Below are positions 8,733 to 18,532 of a stretch of DNA of 64,000 nt, one piece after another. The first letter of the stretch is position 1; each line of letters begins with the position of its first letter. This DNA is from Entomomonas asaccharolytica. Its GTDB lineage: Bacteria > Pseudomonadota > Gammaproteobacteria > Pseudomonadales > Pseudomonadaceae. The notes beneath the pieces are model-generated. The model was not told the DNA's origin, searched no databases, and worked only from the letters and a program-made list of their open reading frames with translations. Location of the stretch: contig NZ_CP067393.1 of NCBI RefSeq assembly GCF_016653615.1, positions 1,379,673 to 1,443,672 on the forward strand, given 5' to 3'. The position numbers and the translations under genes were made by a program.

Positions 8733-11608
8733 TGTTAACTCGTTTAAAGCAACGCTTTAGCAAAAAGCAGACGCCTACGCAAGAGAAGCAACCATCAGAC
8801 GAAATAGTTACTGAAGCCACAACAGGCGAACAGCATTGGCGACATCCTAAACAGCGTAGAGCTACCAAAATGGATGAGCAAACTAAACTCTATAGCCATG
8901 AACCAGGCTTTACTGATTATCTACCCTATGTTGAATACTTAGCTGATTCACAATGCTTTCTATTAGAAGATAATCAATCAATGGGAGCCATCTTTGAACT
9001 AACGCCTATTGGTACTGAAGGAAGAACAGCAGAGTGGCTACAAACAGCTAGAGATACGGTAGAAGATGTACTACAAGATAGTTTTGATGAATTTGATACT
9101 GCGCCTTGGGTAGTACAGTTTTATTGCCAAGATGACAACGACTTTACCCCCTATATTAGAAACCTACAAAACTATATTAAACCGCAAGCCAGAGGTACAG
9201 CACTCACTGAGCACTATATTTCTGTCATGGAACACCATACACGCACTATCGCCAAACAAGGAGGCCTGTTTGAAGATACTCGCATTACCAAATTGCCTTG
9301 GCGTGGTAAAAATCGAAGAGTGAGATTAGTGATCTATCGTTGGTTAATGCCTAACCATAAAGTGAAAGACAGCACCCAAAGACCTGAACACAAACTCAAT
9401 CAAGCGTGTGAACGTGTAGTAGTAGGTTTAAGTGGTGCAGGGGTTAAGAGCCAACGCATGAATGGACATGACTTCTATGATTGGTTAATGCCTTGGTTTA
9501 ATCCTAAACCAAGCTTAACCGATGATGATCCCATTGACTTCTATCGTAAAGTACAGCACTTAGAACCCAAAGCCAATGATCCTGATGATCCACAACTATT
9601 GGATCTACCATTTGACCATGACTTTGCGGAAAGACTGTTTTTTAGTGAACCTACCAGTGACGTAGATAAAGGTATTTGGTACTTTGACAATATACCTCAT
9701 ACCGTCGTGTTAGTAGATCAAATCCGTAATGCCCCTAAAATAGGGCAAATCACAGGTGAAACACATACAGGTGATCAGCTTAATGCGCTTTTTGATCAGT
9801 TTCCTGAAGATACCACCCTAACCATCACCATGCTAGTAACACCACAAGATATACTTGAAGATCGGCTTAATATGCTTGATAAAAAAGCGATTGGTGAAAA
9901 CTTAGCTTCAACTACTACCCGTAGTGATGTAAAAAAAGCACGTCATATAATTGCTTCCAAACACAAACTCTATCGAGGTAGTATAGCTTTTTATCTGAAG
10001 GCAGTTGATGAACGAACCCTGCAACATAAAGTTATCTTACTCAACAATATTTTAACCAGTGCAGGGCTACAACCTGTTAAAGAAGGTGAAGAAGTAGCTG
10101 CTTGTAATAGCTATCTACGTTGGCTACCAATGGTCTTTAATCCTAATGAAGATCCTAAACAATGGTATACCAGACTCTATTTTGCGCAACATATTGCTAA
10201 CTTATCCCCGTTATGGGGAAGAACCACAGGAACAGGTCATCCTTGTATCTCATTTTTTAATCGAGGAGGAGGTACTGTCACCTTTGATCCTCTCTCACAA
10301 CAAGATAGATCAATGAATGCCCATATGCTTATCTTTGGTCCTACTGGATCAGGTAAATCAGCTTCCTTAGTGGCATTAATGATACAAGTAATGGCAGTTT
10401 ATCGACCACGTATCTTTATAGTGGAAGCAGGTAACTCCTTTGGTTTATTGGGACAATTCTTTAAAAAATTAGATTTAACCGTTAACCAAGTATCATTAAA
10501 AATGGGCAGTGGTATCACCCTAGCTCCCTTTGCTGATGCAAGATTATTGGTTGAAAGGCCTGATATAGTAGCTAATCTTGATGTTGATGCTGAAGCACCT
10601 GAAGTTGAAGAAGAGGATGAAGAAGGTGATTCACAACGTGATATTCTAGGTGAAATGGAAATTATTGCACGACTTATGATTACAGGCGGAGAAGCCAAAG
10701 AAGATCACAAACTAAGCCGCGCAGATCGCAGTCTAATCCGTCAATGTATATTAGATGCTGCCACCAAGTGCGTTAAAGAAAATAGACCAATACTTACTGA
10801 GGATGTCTACTTTGCTTTAAAAGAAGCAGCCAAAGACCCCGTTATAAAAGAAAACCGCAGCGAACGTATTAATGAAATGGCAGAATCCATCTTACTCTTT
10901 ACCCAAGGTTTTGATGGTGAAATCTTTAATAGAAAAGGGGCTAGTTGGCCTGAAAGCGATGTTACTATCGTAGACCTAGCTACCTATGCCCGTGAAGGCT
11001 ACGAAGCACAAATGGCTATTAGCTATATCTCCTTAATGAATACCGTTAACAATATAGCTGAACGTGATCAATACGATGGTAGGCCTATTATCATGGTAAC
11101 AGATGAAGGCCATATCATTACCAAAAACCCACTGGTTGCTCCTTATGCAGTAAAAATCACAAAAATGTGGCGAAAACTGGGCGCATGGTTCTGGCTAGCC
11201 ACCCAAAACTTAGCAGACTTTCCTAATGCAGCCGAAACGATGTTGAACATGATCGAATGGTGGACCTGCTTAAATATGCCACCTGATGAAGTAGAAGCGA
11301 TTGCAAGATTTAAAAGCTTAAATACACCACAGAAACAACTACTTCTTTCAGCGACTAAAGAACCCCGTAAATATACGGAAGGTGTAGTGCTTTCAAAAAC
11401 TAAAGAACTGATGTTTAGAGCAGTACCTCCTAGTTTAATCTTAGCATTAGCTGAAACTGAACCTGAAGAGAAACGTGAACGTTTTGAAATCATGAAAGCG
11501 CATAACTGTTCAGAGTTAGAAGCAGTATTTATTAAAGCTGAAATGATGGATAAGAGCAGAGGAGTGGATACTTTACCTTGGCGACATTTTTTTGAAAGTG
11601 AGAAGTGA
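8732..11608 (+). CDS. Conjugative transfer ATPase, VirB4/TraC-like (TIGR03744)
   Basis: A 958-residue motor ATPase that energises pilus assembly and substrate transfer from the inner face of the inner membrane. Walker A (GPTGSGKS) is near residue 535 and the Walker B region (IIMVTDEGH) near residue 790, followed by WLATQNLADFP. A strongly acidic insertion (EAPEVEEEDEEGDSQ) lies between them near residue 625. The size matches the PFL_4706 family. The ATG at 8732 follows GGAGG at 7-base spacing and overlaps the lipoprotein stop. It is the last tra gene of this operon; unrelated cargo follows. Confidence 0.92.
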   Translation: MLTRLKQRFSKKQTPTQEKQPSDEIVTEATTGEQHWRHPKQRRATKMDEQTKLYSHEPGFTDYLPYVEYLADSQCFLLEDNQSMGAIFELTPIGTEGRTAEWLQTARDTVEDVLQDSFDEFDTAPWVVQFYCQDDNDFTPYIRNLQNYIKPQARGTALTEHYISVMEHHTRTIAKQGGLFEDTRITKLPWRGKNRRVRLVIYRWLMPNHKVKDSTQRPEHKLNQACERVVVGLSGAGVKSQRMNGHDFYDWLMPWFNPKPSLTDDDPIDFYRKVQHLEPKANDPDDPQLLDLPFDHDFAERLFFSEPTSDVDKGIWYFDNIPHTVVLVDQIRNAPKIGQITGETHTGDQLNALFDQFPEDTTLTITMLVTPQDILEDRLNMLDKKAIGENLASTTTRSDVKKARHIIASKHKLYRGSIAFYLKAVDERTLQHKVILLNNILTSAGLQPVKEGEEVAACNSYLRWLPMVFNPNEDPKQWYTRLYFAQHIANLSPLWGRTTGTGHPCISFFNRGGGTVTFDPLSQQDRSMNAHMLIFGPTGSGKSASLVALMIQVMAVYRPRIFIVEAGNSFGLLGQFFKKLDLTVNQVSLKMGSGITLAPFADARLLVERPDIVANLDVDAEAPEVEEEDEEGDSQRDILGEMEIIARLMITGGEAKEDHKLSRADRSLIRQCILDAATKCVKENRPILTEDVYFALKEAAKDPVIKENRSERINEMAESILLFTQGFDGEIFNRKGASWPESDVTIVDLATYAREGYEAQMAISYISLMNTVNNIAERDQYDGRPIIMVTDEGHIITKNPLVAPYAVKITKMWRKLGAWFWLATQNLADFPNAAETMLNMIEWWTCLNMPPDEVEAIARFKSLNTPQKQLLLSATKEPRKYTEGVVLSKTKELMFRAVPPSLILALAETEPEEKRERFEIMKAHNCSELEAVFIKAEMMDKSRGVDTLPWRHFFESEK

Positions 11609-11706
11609 AACAGAAATGGCTTAAATTTAAATGATTTTACAATTGATACGCTAAATATTGTTTTTATAAACAATTTACTTTAATAAATAATAGGAAGAAA
11701 TATAGT

Positions 11707-11847
11707 ATGACTGATTTTACACAAAAGTTTTATGACAGGATTGCTCCAGTTATTGATTTAAGAAAAGCACGAGAAAGTTTAGCAACAATAGTAGAAAGTA
11801 CCTGTTTGCAGTATTTGCCTGAATTAAGGATAACAATAATTAGTTAA
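11707..11847 (+). CDS. Small hypothetical protein (46 aa)
   Basis: A 46-codon frame starting at ATG behind AGGAAG, in the gap between the VirB4-like gene and the HU-like gene. The translation begins MTDFTQKFYDRIAPVIDLRK and is amphipathic-helical; no family is recognised. Codon usage looks like its neighbours. It could be a small cargo protein or a remnant of the thioredoxin-like gene often found at this place in related ICEs, though no CXXC is present. Confidence 0.4.
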   Translation: MTDFTQKFYDRIAPVIDLRKARESLATIVESTCLQYLPELRITIIS

Positions 11848-11903
11848 TATAATTCAATGTGATATAATTTTTTTGCAAAGATATATTTTTTTAGGAGTAA
11901 GTA

Positions 11904-12209
11904 ATGAACAAAGCTGAACTTATCAAGGCAATAGGCGAAAAAGCAGATATTCCAAATACTGAAGCAACCAAAGTTCTTAATGCTTTTTTAGAAACAGTGA
12001 CTGAAACCTTGCAAACTGGTCAATCAGTAGTTTTAGTAGGTTTTGGTACTTTCCTAGTAAAAGAAAGAGCAGCACGTATGGCTAGAAACTTACAAACTGG
12101 CAAACCCATTAAAATACCTGCTAAAAAAGCTCCATTATTTAAAGCAGGTAAAACACTAAAAGAAAGTGTAGCAGCAGCTAAAACAAAAGCGAAAACTAAG
12201 AAACAATAG
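11904..12209 (+). CDS. HU-family DNA-binding protein
   Basis: A 101-residue nucleoid protein. It has the HU fold signature: N-terminal MNKAELIKAIGEKADI, the central VVLVGFGTFLVKERAAR, and the beta-arm with RNLQTGKPIKIPAKK before a Lys/Ala-rich tail (KTKAKTKKQ). The tail is longer than in standard 90-residue HU. HU bends DNA and could help integrase or relaxosome assembly, or silence the AT-rich element; that role is inference. It has its own ribosome site (AGGAG) and probably its own promoter, since about 300 bases separate it from the ATPase gene. Confidence 0.9.
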   Translation: MNKAELIKAIGEKADIPNTEATKVLNAFLETVTETLQTGQSVVLVGFGTFLVKERAARMARNLQTGKPIKIPAKKAPLFKAGKTLKESVAAAKTKAKTKKQ

Positions 12210-12397
12210 TTAATATGTATTAGTGTGATTACCAGGCGATTTTGACGTGAATTAGTTAAGATCTAATCTGACAGACTGCTTTGTGCCACAAGCAGCCGTA
12301 GCAATGCCGAGTACAACGATGGTCTTCTGTTGCTGTTTCCGCATATGTTGGTTGAATTATGTTCTTAAACACAGCGTCAAACATTAGGGAGCTTTAA

Positions 12398-13222
12398 TTG
12401 TCTAAAATAAAAAAATATGCACTATGGCTATTAGTGCTGTGCATTATTGTTGTGGTGAGTGCAATTCCTGCAATAGTCTTTTTTATTAACTTCAGTGGCG
12501 ATTTATCCAGTGATTCTTCTAAATGGGCTGATTTTGGATCTTATATGTCAGGAACAACAGGGTCTCTTCTTTCAGCGTTAAGTATCCTAGCCTTAATCTA
12601 TACATTGTTTAAGACATCACAAGATAATAAAGCTTCACATGAATTGACTATGAAGTCAATTGAAAAGGCAGAGTTTCAAACAAAAATCATGGAGAGAGAG
12701 TTTAGAATAAATCTCCTAAGAAGCTATATTTCAAACTTAAATCGATCGCTAGCAGATAAGATCTTTTATGATGTTAATGGGAATAAAATCACCCAATCAT
12801 CATTTGTTTCTGAATGCTATCGTAGATTAGGAATATCTATTTGGGCGAGGATGTCCAACACTATTGTAGAAAACCGATGTGGTTTTGATTTTTACTTGCT
12901 AAGTAGCATATTGTCAGATTGTAAAACAACATTTCAGTCTGAAACAAAGAGTTTATTTTATGTATTGGATTTGATATATCGATGCAATGATGATGAGTTA
13001 AAAACATTACTTATTAAAACTTATCATTCAGACATCGATGAGGATATTGTATTCTGGCTTAATGGGTATGCGTATATTCATAATTCACATATACAGGAGA
13101 TTTTTGAAAAAAATATGGGTTCTCTTCTCTTTATTACAGAAAGGGCTGCTAATGAAATCAATATTGGTACAGAGCATGCTGATAAAAATTTAGGCCCTCC
13201 TCATAATAAGCAAGGAACTTAA
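12398..13222 (+). CDS. Two-helix membrane protein resembling putative abortive-infection (AbiC-like) proteins
   Basis: A 274-residue protein with a TTG start behind AGGGAG. Residues 7-31 form a membrane helix; the segment WADFGSYMSGTTGSLLSALSILALIYTLF makes a second helix, and the rest is a helical cytoplasmic domain. The W-x-x-F-G-x-Y-x-(S/G)-G pattern before the second helix is typical of the putative phage abortive-infection family (PF16872) and similar membrane-anchored defence proteins. It is alone between two tra operons, flanked by noncoding DNA of different, more GC-rich texture, so it looks like inserted defence cargo. Family match is by eye. Confidence 0.5.
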   Translation: MSKIKKYALWLLVLCIIVVVSAIPAIVFFINFSGDLSSDSSKWADFGSYMSGTTGSLLSALSILALIYTLFKTSQDNKASHELTMKSIEKAEFQTKIMEREFRINLLRSYISNLNRSLADKIFYDVNGNKITQSSFVSECYRRLGISIWARMSNTIVENRCGFDFYLLSSILSDCKTTFQSETKSLFYVLDLIYRCNDDELKTLLIKTYHSDIDEDIVFWLNGYAYIHNSHIQEIFEKNMGSLLFITERAANEINIGTEHADKNLGPPHNKQGT

Positions 13223-13462
13223 CAAAAAATCTATGAATGTCTAATCTAAGGCGCATCTTGGTAGGCGTTATGTCAGCTCCTCGCTCGTTGCCGACTGTCG
13301 GGGTTAATCACATCAATACATTTAAATAGCTGACTATCTACAAAATGTCTAATAAATTAACCCCTAATAAATAGAAATTGACCAATTTCTATTTAAACGC
13401 TGTATTTTTTCTATAAGATATTAATCTGGATCTCATCATGATAAACAAGAGGTCCAGATTAC
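13223..13462. promoter_or_regulatory. Intergenic region with tra-unit motif, site 2, and likely sigma70 promoter
   Basis: Contains TTGACC, 17 bases and TGTATT, with the shared ATTTCTATTTAA (13385-13396) in the spacer. An inverted repeat AAATAGAAATT/AATTTCTATTT overlaps the -35 box. It should drive the operon starting at 13463. The first 90 bases, just after the AbiC-like gene, have a more GC-rich texture. Confidence 0.55.
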
Positions 13463-13870
13463 ATGTCTATTCTTACCAAACCCATAGCACTTTTCATGCT
13501 ACTTGTGGTAGGTGTTCTATCTACTGCGACAGGCAATGCTGAAGTACTTATCTTTACTGATCAAAAACACCCTGTTTACAACGTAGGTAATTATAAAGTC
13601 ATCTATTTGGATGAACCATCCAACATTGAACAAATACTTTCAGAGGGATTATCCAATAAGCCAGAAGAAGCAAAACTACAAGCAACAGAACGCATAAGCA
13701 ATCCTACGCTTCAAAAATCATTAATAGAAAGCTACTTACAAGTTGCTAAAGCTTGGCAACTGGGTATTACCAAAGTACCTGCAGTAGTAAGTGAAAACTA
13801 TGTGGTATATGGGCAAGCCGATGTTAGCCAAGCCCTAGTTTTAATCAATGATTATCAAGTGAGGAACTGA
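13463..13870 (+). CDS. TIGR03757 family ICE protein
   Basis: A 135-residue exported protein with a signal peptide (FMLLVVGVLSTATGNA). The mature part EVLIFTDQKHPVY...GITKVPAVV has a thioredoxin-like outline with a VPA cis-proline-type motif but no CXXC, as in TrbC/TraW-like assembly factors. TIGR03757 genes always precede TIGR03756 genes in PFGI-1-type ICEs, as here, with a 2-base gap. It probably helps fold or assemble periplasmic mating-pair proteins; that is inference. Confidence 0.82.
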   Translation: MSILTKPIALFMLLVVGVLSTATGNAEVLIFTDQKHPVYNVGNYKVIYLDEPSNIEQILSEGLSNKPEEAKLQATERISNPTLQKSLIESYLQVAKAWQLGITKVPAVVSENYVVYGQADVSQALVLINDYQVRN

Positions 13871-13872
13871 AA

Positions 13873-14811
13873 ATGAAATGGATATTCAGCTTACTGTCTA
13901 TGCTATTGCTTGTAATAGCGACACCTGTTAATGCTCAAAAATTAGGGGGAGGTGGAACTAATACAGCAGAGATAACCAGTTCAGCGATGTCACCTTCTTG
14001 TATGCAGTGGACACCAGTAGGTGTTTGTTTGTGGATGGAGTGCAATCCAAAATGTAAAGTAAAAACATCAGTGAAAGTCAGGCATTTTGTACCTGAAGCA
14101 GTAGTCTCAACCTATGCTGATACAGGTTCAAACCCTTGGCAAGAGGTAAGTCCTATGTCTTTACCTGTGCCTGGTGCTGAAGGAGGTGGAGGCATGGTTC
14201 AAAGTGATGGAGGACGGAATAATCATGCCAAATTCAAAAATGCTGATGTCATTGGTCACCCTGGTGGCTATGCCTATAGTGCAGTAGATGGTGGTTATAC
14301 CTGCGAATCAGCTACCCAACCCTTTTATCCCTATTTTTTAAGTACCTTAGATACCATTGGATGGCGTTTTGGTATTCCTGAAATGATTTATCCAGAAGCT
14401 TTAGCACCTGGTATGCGAGAAGTAGGGAGCATATTCTCTGGCAATATGTGGGGTAATGTTTATCCAAGAGAAGGTACCATTGTTCAACCTGATGATTATA
14501 AATCAGCAGCAATGGCAGCTCAGAGAGCAGCCGATATTACAACACGATCAGGACAACCACATGTCTATACCCAAATAAAAGGACATGCCCGTGATGGCTA
14601 TTGGCCACCAGAACAACCCGTTATCGAAAATGATGATAGTACCCATACATGGCAACAAATATCACCCTCTACTGAAAAAACTTGCGATGTATTTCCTAAT
14701 ACCGAAATGACAACACGTAGTGCCAATGATGCTTATGTTTTTGCTCTATGGCGACCTTACCGTTGTTGTAAAAAAGTAGGCGATATTTTCTTAGGCTCAA
14801 TAGGTAATTAA
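13873..14811 (+). CDS. TIGR03756 family ICE protein, TraU-like
   Basis: A 312-residue periplasmic protein with a signal peptide (LLSMLLLVIATPVNA-Q). The segment SCMQWTPVGVCLWMECNPKC is Cys-rich and matches the TraU family, and further Cys pairs occur at the C-terminus (PYRCCKK), implying several disulfides. In F-type systems TraU stabilises mating pairs and is needed for DNA transfer; the equivalence to TIGR03756 is established by family similarity. It follows the TIGR03757 gene directly. Confidence 0.86.
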   Translation: MKWIFSLLSMLLLVIATPVNAQKLGGGGTNTAEITSSAMSPSCMQWTPVGVCLWMECNPKCKVKTSVKVRHFVPEAVVSTYADTGSNPWQEVSPMSLPVPGAEGGGGMVQSDGGRNNHAKFKNADVIGHPGGYAYSAVDGGYTCESATQPFYPYFLSTLDTIGWRFGIPEMIYPEALAPGMREVGSIFSGNMWGNVYPREGTIVQPDDYKSAAMAAQRAADITTRSGQPHVYTQIKGHARDGYWPPEQPVIENDDSTHTWQQISPSTEKTCDVFPNTEMTTRSANDAYVFALWRPYRCCKKVGDIFLGSIGN

Positions 14812-14834
14812 ACCTCCCAATATTAAAAGGAATA

Positions 14835-16247
14835 GTGATGAAAAAAACATTATTAGCTTTATTGATTGCTTCAATGGCTAGCACATCCATAGCCAAAGAC
14901 TACAGTGTTACTACTTCAGGAGAGGTAGTAGAAGATTATGTTATGTACAGTATAGGTGGTGGTAATGCTTCAGGTGTACCACTTACTTATACCAAACCAA
15001 ATACTATTGGTCTAGGTTTAGAGTGGAACTCCAATCTTATCTGCGGAAACATGGATATGATGGCCACTGTACAAAACCAACTTAATGGAATAACTAATGG
15101 CTTTCAACAACTAATGGGCGAAGTTGTTGACTCTGCAACAGGGGCAGTACAAAGCCTACCTGCGATGTTAATCCAACGTGCTAATCCTGGTCTTTATGAA
15201 CTACTAAGCAATGGTGTACTGCAAGGCAGATTAGATTTTGATAAATCAAAACTAGCTTGCCAAGCCATGTCTGCCAAACTAGCAGATGTAGTCACTAGTG
15301 CTGCCTTTGGAGCTGTCTCAGATGGTCAAGCTATGCAAGATATGTTAGGTGCAGCAGATGGAGCAGTTACAGGAGCATTGGGTGATGGCTCTGGTGTTGA
15401 CGCAGTATCAGCTATGAAAGGCCTAGAAGAAAATTTAGGACAAAATGGTATGGCATGGTTAGGAGGAATGGCAGCAGGTGGGGTCAACCAAGAACCTATT
15501 AAAATTACTGCGGATAGCGTCAAAGCAGGTTATAACGCTATTAATAACCGTGATGAAGGCGATACCTCCTCTATTAGCACAGGTGATTGCAAAGGAGGTG
15601 CTGCTTGTACGATGTGGAAATCTCCTGAAGAAGCTACAGAATTTGCTCAACGTGTAGTAGGAGAGTCTGAACGACAAACCTGTCGTACTGAAGGATGTAA
15701 AACTTCTGACTCAACAGGTGGGGTAGGATTGACACCACTGGTACAAGAAGAATATGAGAAACGTTTGGAACTTATGCAAGAATTGTTATCAGGTGCTAAA
15801 CCCATTACCCCTGAAAACCTAAAAGAAGTATCCAGTGATATGTTACCAGTGACACGTGGCGTGATAGAGGCCTTAAAAGACGATCCTGATCAAGGTATCC
15901 TTGCACAACGTATAGCTTCAGAAACAGCGTTATCCTCTGTTTTAGAAAAAGCCTTTATGCTATTACGTTTAATGCAAGCAGGGTCAAAAAATCCACGTAT
16001 AGAAGAAATGAAACCTGTTTCCATTGCGGTAGCCAACAATATCAAACACCTCAAAGATGAAATGGAAATCATCAAAATGGAGCTAGATTTAAGACAAACC
16101 CTAGCTAATAACACTGCTCGCATGGTACTAGAGCGTCAAGCTTACAATGCAGCCACCTCAAGATCTATTGAAGCAGCAGATCCAGATAAAGATCGTTTCA
16201 ATAAACTCAATACGACACAACAATCAACAGGTGGTATCGATGAATAA
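14835..16247 (+). CDS. TIGR03755 family ICE protein (PFL_4711-like)
   Basis: A 470-residue exported protein with a signal peptide (LLALLIASMASTSIA-K). A Gly/Ala-rich central part is followed by a Cys cluster (GDCKGGAACTMWKSPEE, then CRTEGCK) and a helical C-terminus. The slot between TraU-like and TraG-like genes is that of TraH in F-type systems; functional equivalence is inference. The end overlaps the start of the next gene. Confidence 0.84.
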   Translation: MMKKTLLALLIASMASTSIAKDYSVTTSGEVVEDYVMYSIGGGNASGVPLTYTKPNTIGLGLEWNSNLICGNMDMMATVQNQLNGITNGFQQLMGEVVDSATGAVQSLPAMLIQRANPGLYELLSNGVLQGRLDFDKSKLACQAMSAKLADVVTSAAFGAVSDGQAMQDMLGAADGAVTGALGDGSGVDAVSAMKGLEENLGQNGMAWLGGMAAGGVNQEPIKITADSVKAGYNAINNRDEGDTSSISTGDCKGGAACTMWKSPEEATEFAQRVVGESERQTCRTEGCKTSDSTGGVGLTPLVQEEYEKRLELMQELLSGAKPITPENLKEVSSDMLPVTRGVIEALKDDPDQGILAQRIASETALSSVLEKAFMLLRLMQAGSKNPRIEEMKPVSIAVANNIKHLKDEMEIIKMELDLRQTLANNTARMVLERQAYNAATSRSIEAADPDKDRFNKLNTTQQSTGGIDE

Positions 16248-16584
16248 ATTCTGGCAATACTCCAAGAAAATACTAACCAGTGTGTCAGGCCTCTGCCTAT
16301 TAATGCTAATAACAGCCCTATTAATCTCATCAATAGGTACCTTATTATCGGGTGGTATTCAACAATGGCAAACAGTACTCAATAATGCTGCTTGGTACTT
16401 TCTTATTTGGCGACTAGTCATCTATATAGTGGTGGGGTATTTCTGGTATGCCACCATAAAAATCTATCATAGAAAAAATAACCAAGAAGGTGTTGAGAAA
16501 ATGCACAAGTTAGGTTGGTTAGCTGTAATCATGATCGTCCTAGTAGAAGGCTCAAAACTATGGGGAATGATCAATGACTACTAA
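16240..16584 (+). CDS. Small inner-membrane protein of the tra operon
   Basis: A 114-residue protein starting at an ATG inside the last codons of the preceding gene and ending 8 bases into the TraG-like gene. Membrane helices are visible at about residues 14-38 and 48-68, with a third near 88-105. A small protein of this kind is regularly found directly before the TraG-N gene in type G ICEs. No specific function known. Confidence 0.75.
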   Translation: MNKFWQYSKKILTSVSGLCLLMLITALLISSIGTLLSGGIQQWQTVLNNAAWYFLIWRLVIYIVVGYFWYATIKIYHRKNNQEGVEKMHKLGWLAVIMIVLVEGSKLWGMINDY

Positions 16585-18145
16585 TAGTTTTTTAGAATAC
16601 TACCTAACCTTATTAGCTTGGATTATCAACAACAGTATTTGGAATACATTAGTAGCAACAGGTTTATTTGCTATTCCACTTATTTCCATTATTATCAACG
16701 AATGGATTACAGCACGAGGTGAAGGGGCAGACGAAGGTAACAAAGGAGCATTAGCTTTAGCAAGGGTTGAAAATAAACTTTTTACTGCCTATGTGGTGAT
16801 CTTATTTTGTTGTATTCCGATGCTTAATATCTCACTAGAACACATGAAATTTGACTCAAGTCGGAGTACTACCTGTGGAGTGAGTGTACCTGAACCTAGT
16901 AAAACAGGCTATGCCACTAGTTTTGAAACAATAGGTGATCAGTCGGCTAGTGTGCCTATATGGTGGTGGCTCATTCATGCAATTAGCAAAGGAATTACTT
17001 CAGCAGCTACAGCGTCTATTCCTTGTGCTCCTGATATTAGGCAAATATCAATGGAAGTTGATACAACACGTATTGAAGATCCAATCTTACTGCAAGAAGT
17101 TTATGACTTTACCAACGATTGTTATGGTCTTGCTAGAGCTAGGCTTTTCAATAACAAACCTTCTTTAACGGATGCACAAGCCTATGATGTGAAATGGATA
17201 GGATCTGACTACCTACTTAATACACCTGGCTATTATGACAATGCTTATTCTAAATTACCGCGTAAGAATTGGCCTTGGAATGAAGCCAGAGATACAGCAC
17301 GTGCACGTACCGCTAATGGGGGAGGTTATCCAACATGCAAACAATGGTGGTCTGACTCATCAATTGGGCTTCGTGATCGTTTAGTAAATGCAGTAGACCC
17401 TACCTTATTAACTCGCTTAAAGGGTTGGATTACATGGTCCAGTAGTAAAGAGGTTGAAGATGCTACATTACGTCAACTGGTGAGTCCAGAACACCAGAAA
17501 AAAGCCTTATCTACAGGTGAAATATTTCAAGGATATGGTGCAAGTGGTAGACCTTCTATTGCTAATAATGTTGGTCATGGCATTAACAATACTGTCAGTA
17601 ATGTGGGATTATTTGCAGAAAAAGCACAATTTTATCCTAAGATGAATGCTATTAGAACTGCATTACCGATGGTACAGGCTTTTTTAATTATGGCTCTTAT
17701 TATTACCTTGCCTATTTTAATGGTAATCAGTACCTATAATTTGAAAACTGTCTTTACAATAACTTTTGGGATGTTTACTTTGCATTTTATGACCTTTTGG
17801 TGGGAATTAGCTCGATGGGCTGATTCATCTTTATTAAGTGCTTTATATAAAAATGAAAGTTGGGGATCAATGGCAAAAGGCTATTTTTTACCTGTCTCAA
17901 TCGTTTCAGATGGTACTGTACAATCTCAAGTAATGGATTATGTAAATGGTGCAATGTTTTTAATATTACCCATGTTTTTTGTTTCTACAATGGCTTGGGC
18001 TGGTTATCATGTTGGAGGAGCAATAAGTGGTTTATTAGAGAAGGGAACAGCAGGATCAGGTGCAGCAGCAGCTACTGGTGCAAACACCACAAAACAAATA
18101 GTAGAAGGAGCAATAAAAGCAGCAGCTAAAGGAAAACCAGGTTAA
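16574..18145 (+). CDS. Conjugal transfer protein, TraG N-terminal domain
   Basis: A 523-residue polytopic inner-membrane protein matching the TraG N-terminal domain (PF07916): an N-terminal membrane pair (residues 8-35 and 70-90), a large periplasmic domain with Cys, and a cluster of helices at about residues 370-420 and 455-490, ending in a Gly/Ala-rich cytoplasmic tail. In F, this part of TraG acts in mating-pair stabilisation and pilus assembly. It is the last gene of the rightward operon; a bidirectional terminator follows. Confidence 0.87.
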   Translation: MTTNSFLEYYLTLLAWIINNSIWNTLVATGLFAIPLISIIINEWITARGEGADEGNKGALALARVENKLFTAYVVILFCCIPMLNISLEHMKFDSSRSTTCGVSVPEPSKTGYATSFETIGDQSASVPIWWWLIHAISKGITSAATASIPCAPDIRQISMEVDTTRIEDPILLQEVYDFTNDCYGLARARLFNNKPSLTDAQAYDVKWIGSDYLLNTPGYYDNAYSKLPRKNWPWNEARDTARARTANGGGYPTCKQWWSDSSIGLRDRLVNAVDPTLLTRLKGWITWSSSKEVEDATLRQLVSPEHQKKALSTGEIFQGYGASGRPSIANNVGHGINNTVSNVGLFAEKAQFYPKMNAIRTALPMVQAFLIMALIITLPILMVISTYNLKTVFTITFGMFTLHFMTFWWELARWADSSLLSALYKNESWGSMAKGYFLPVSIVSDGTVQSQVMDYVNGAMFLILPMFFVSTMAWAGYHVGGAISGLLEKGTAGSGAAAATGANTTKQIVEGAIKAAAKGKPG

Positions 18146-18148
18146 TAA

Positions 18149-18173
18149 AAAAGGCTGAATAATCAGCCTTTTA
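18149..18173. terminator. Bidirectional rho-independent terminator
   Basis: Stem GGCTGA/TCAGCC (18153-58 with 18163-68), flanked by A-tract on the left and T-tract on the right, between the convergent TraG-like and DUF3742 genes. It can serve both strands. Confidence 0.85.
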
Positions 18174-18175
18174 GT

Positions 18176-18532
18176 TTATTTGTAATTACCATCCTCATCA
18201 TATCGCCAAGGATATTTATGGTGATGTTCTGATGAGCCAATAGTTTCTTCTAGTATTTGTTGTGAAGTCTTACTATCAGAAAACCAAAATGCCATGATAG
18301 CTAGAACTCCAAATAATATCCAACTACCTATAAATACTAAAAAAACAATCAGTGCTAGTTTAAATAGTAGACCTAAAATACGAGTTAAAATATAACCACA
18401 AGGTATTTTATTTTGTAAAGCTCTAGCAATTTTCAGTTCTTGAATCGTAATTAGTTCATAACCACGACCAAGCACTCTGCGAGTCCTTTGAAATATTGTT
18501 GGTCTGGTTTGAGTAGTCATTGTTTGTACCAT
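18176..18532 (-). CDS. DUF3742 family protein
   Basis: A 118-residue protein with a basic cytoplasmic N-terminus and one long hydrophobic hairpin (GLLFKLALIVFLVFIGSWILFGVLAIMAFWF), ending in a His/acidic tail with YPWRYDEDGNYK. DUF3742 genes lie convergent to the TraG-like gene at the end of the transfer module in this ICE family, as here. Function unknown. The start is uncertain: an in-frame ATG 12 bases further in (18520) is equally possible because neither has a strong ribosome site. Confidence 0.82.
   Translation of the reverse strand: MVQTMTTQTRPTIFQRTRRVLGRGYELITIQELKIARALQNKIPCGYILTRILGLLFKLALIVFLVFIGSWILFGVLAIMAFWFSDSKTSQQILEETIGSSEHHHKYPWRYDEDGNYK

Noticed and set aside
10399-11673. 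Minus-strand frames opposite the VirB4-like ATPase gene
   Set aside because: They are shadows of a well-supported gene and contain no recognisable protein features.
12210-13320. Integron-style attC sites flanking the AbiC-like gene
   Set aside because: Short GTCTAAT and GCGTTATG strings resemble attC ends, but the expected complementary R/L boxes are not present and no integron integrase is seen.
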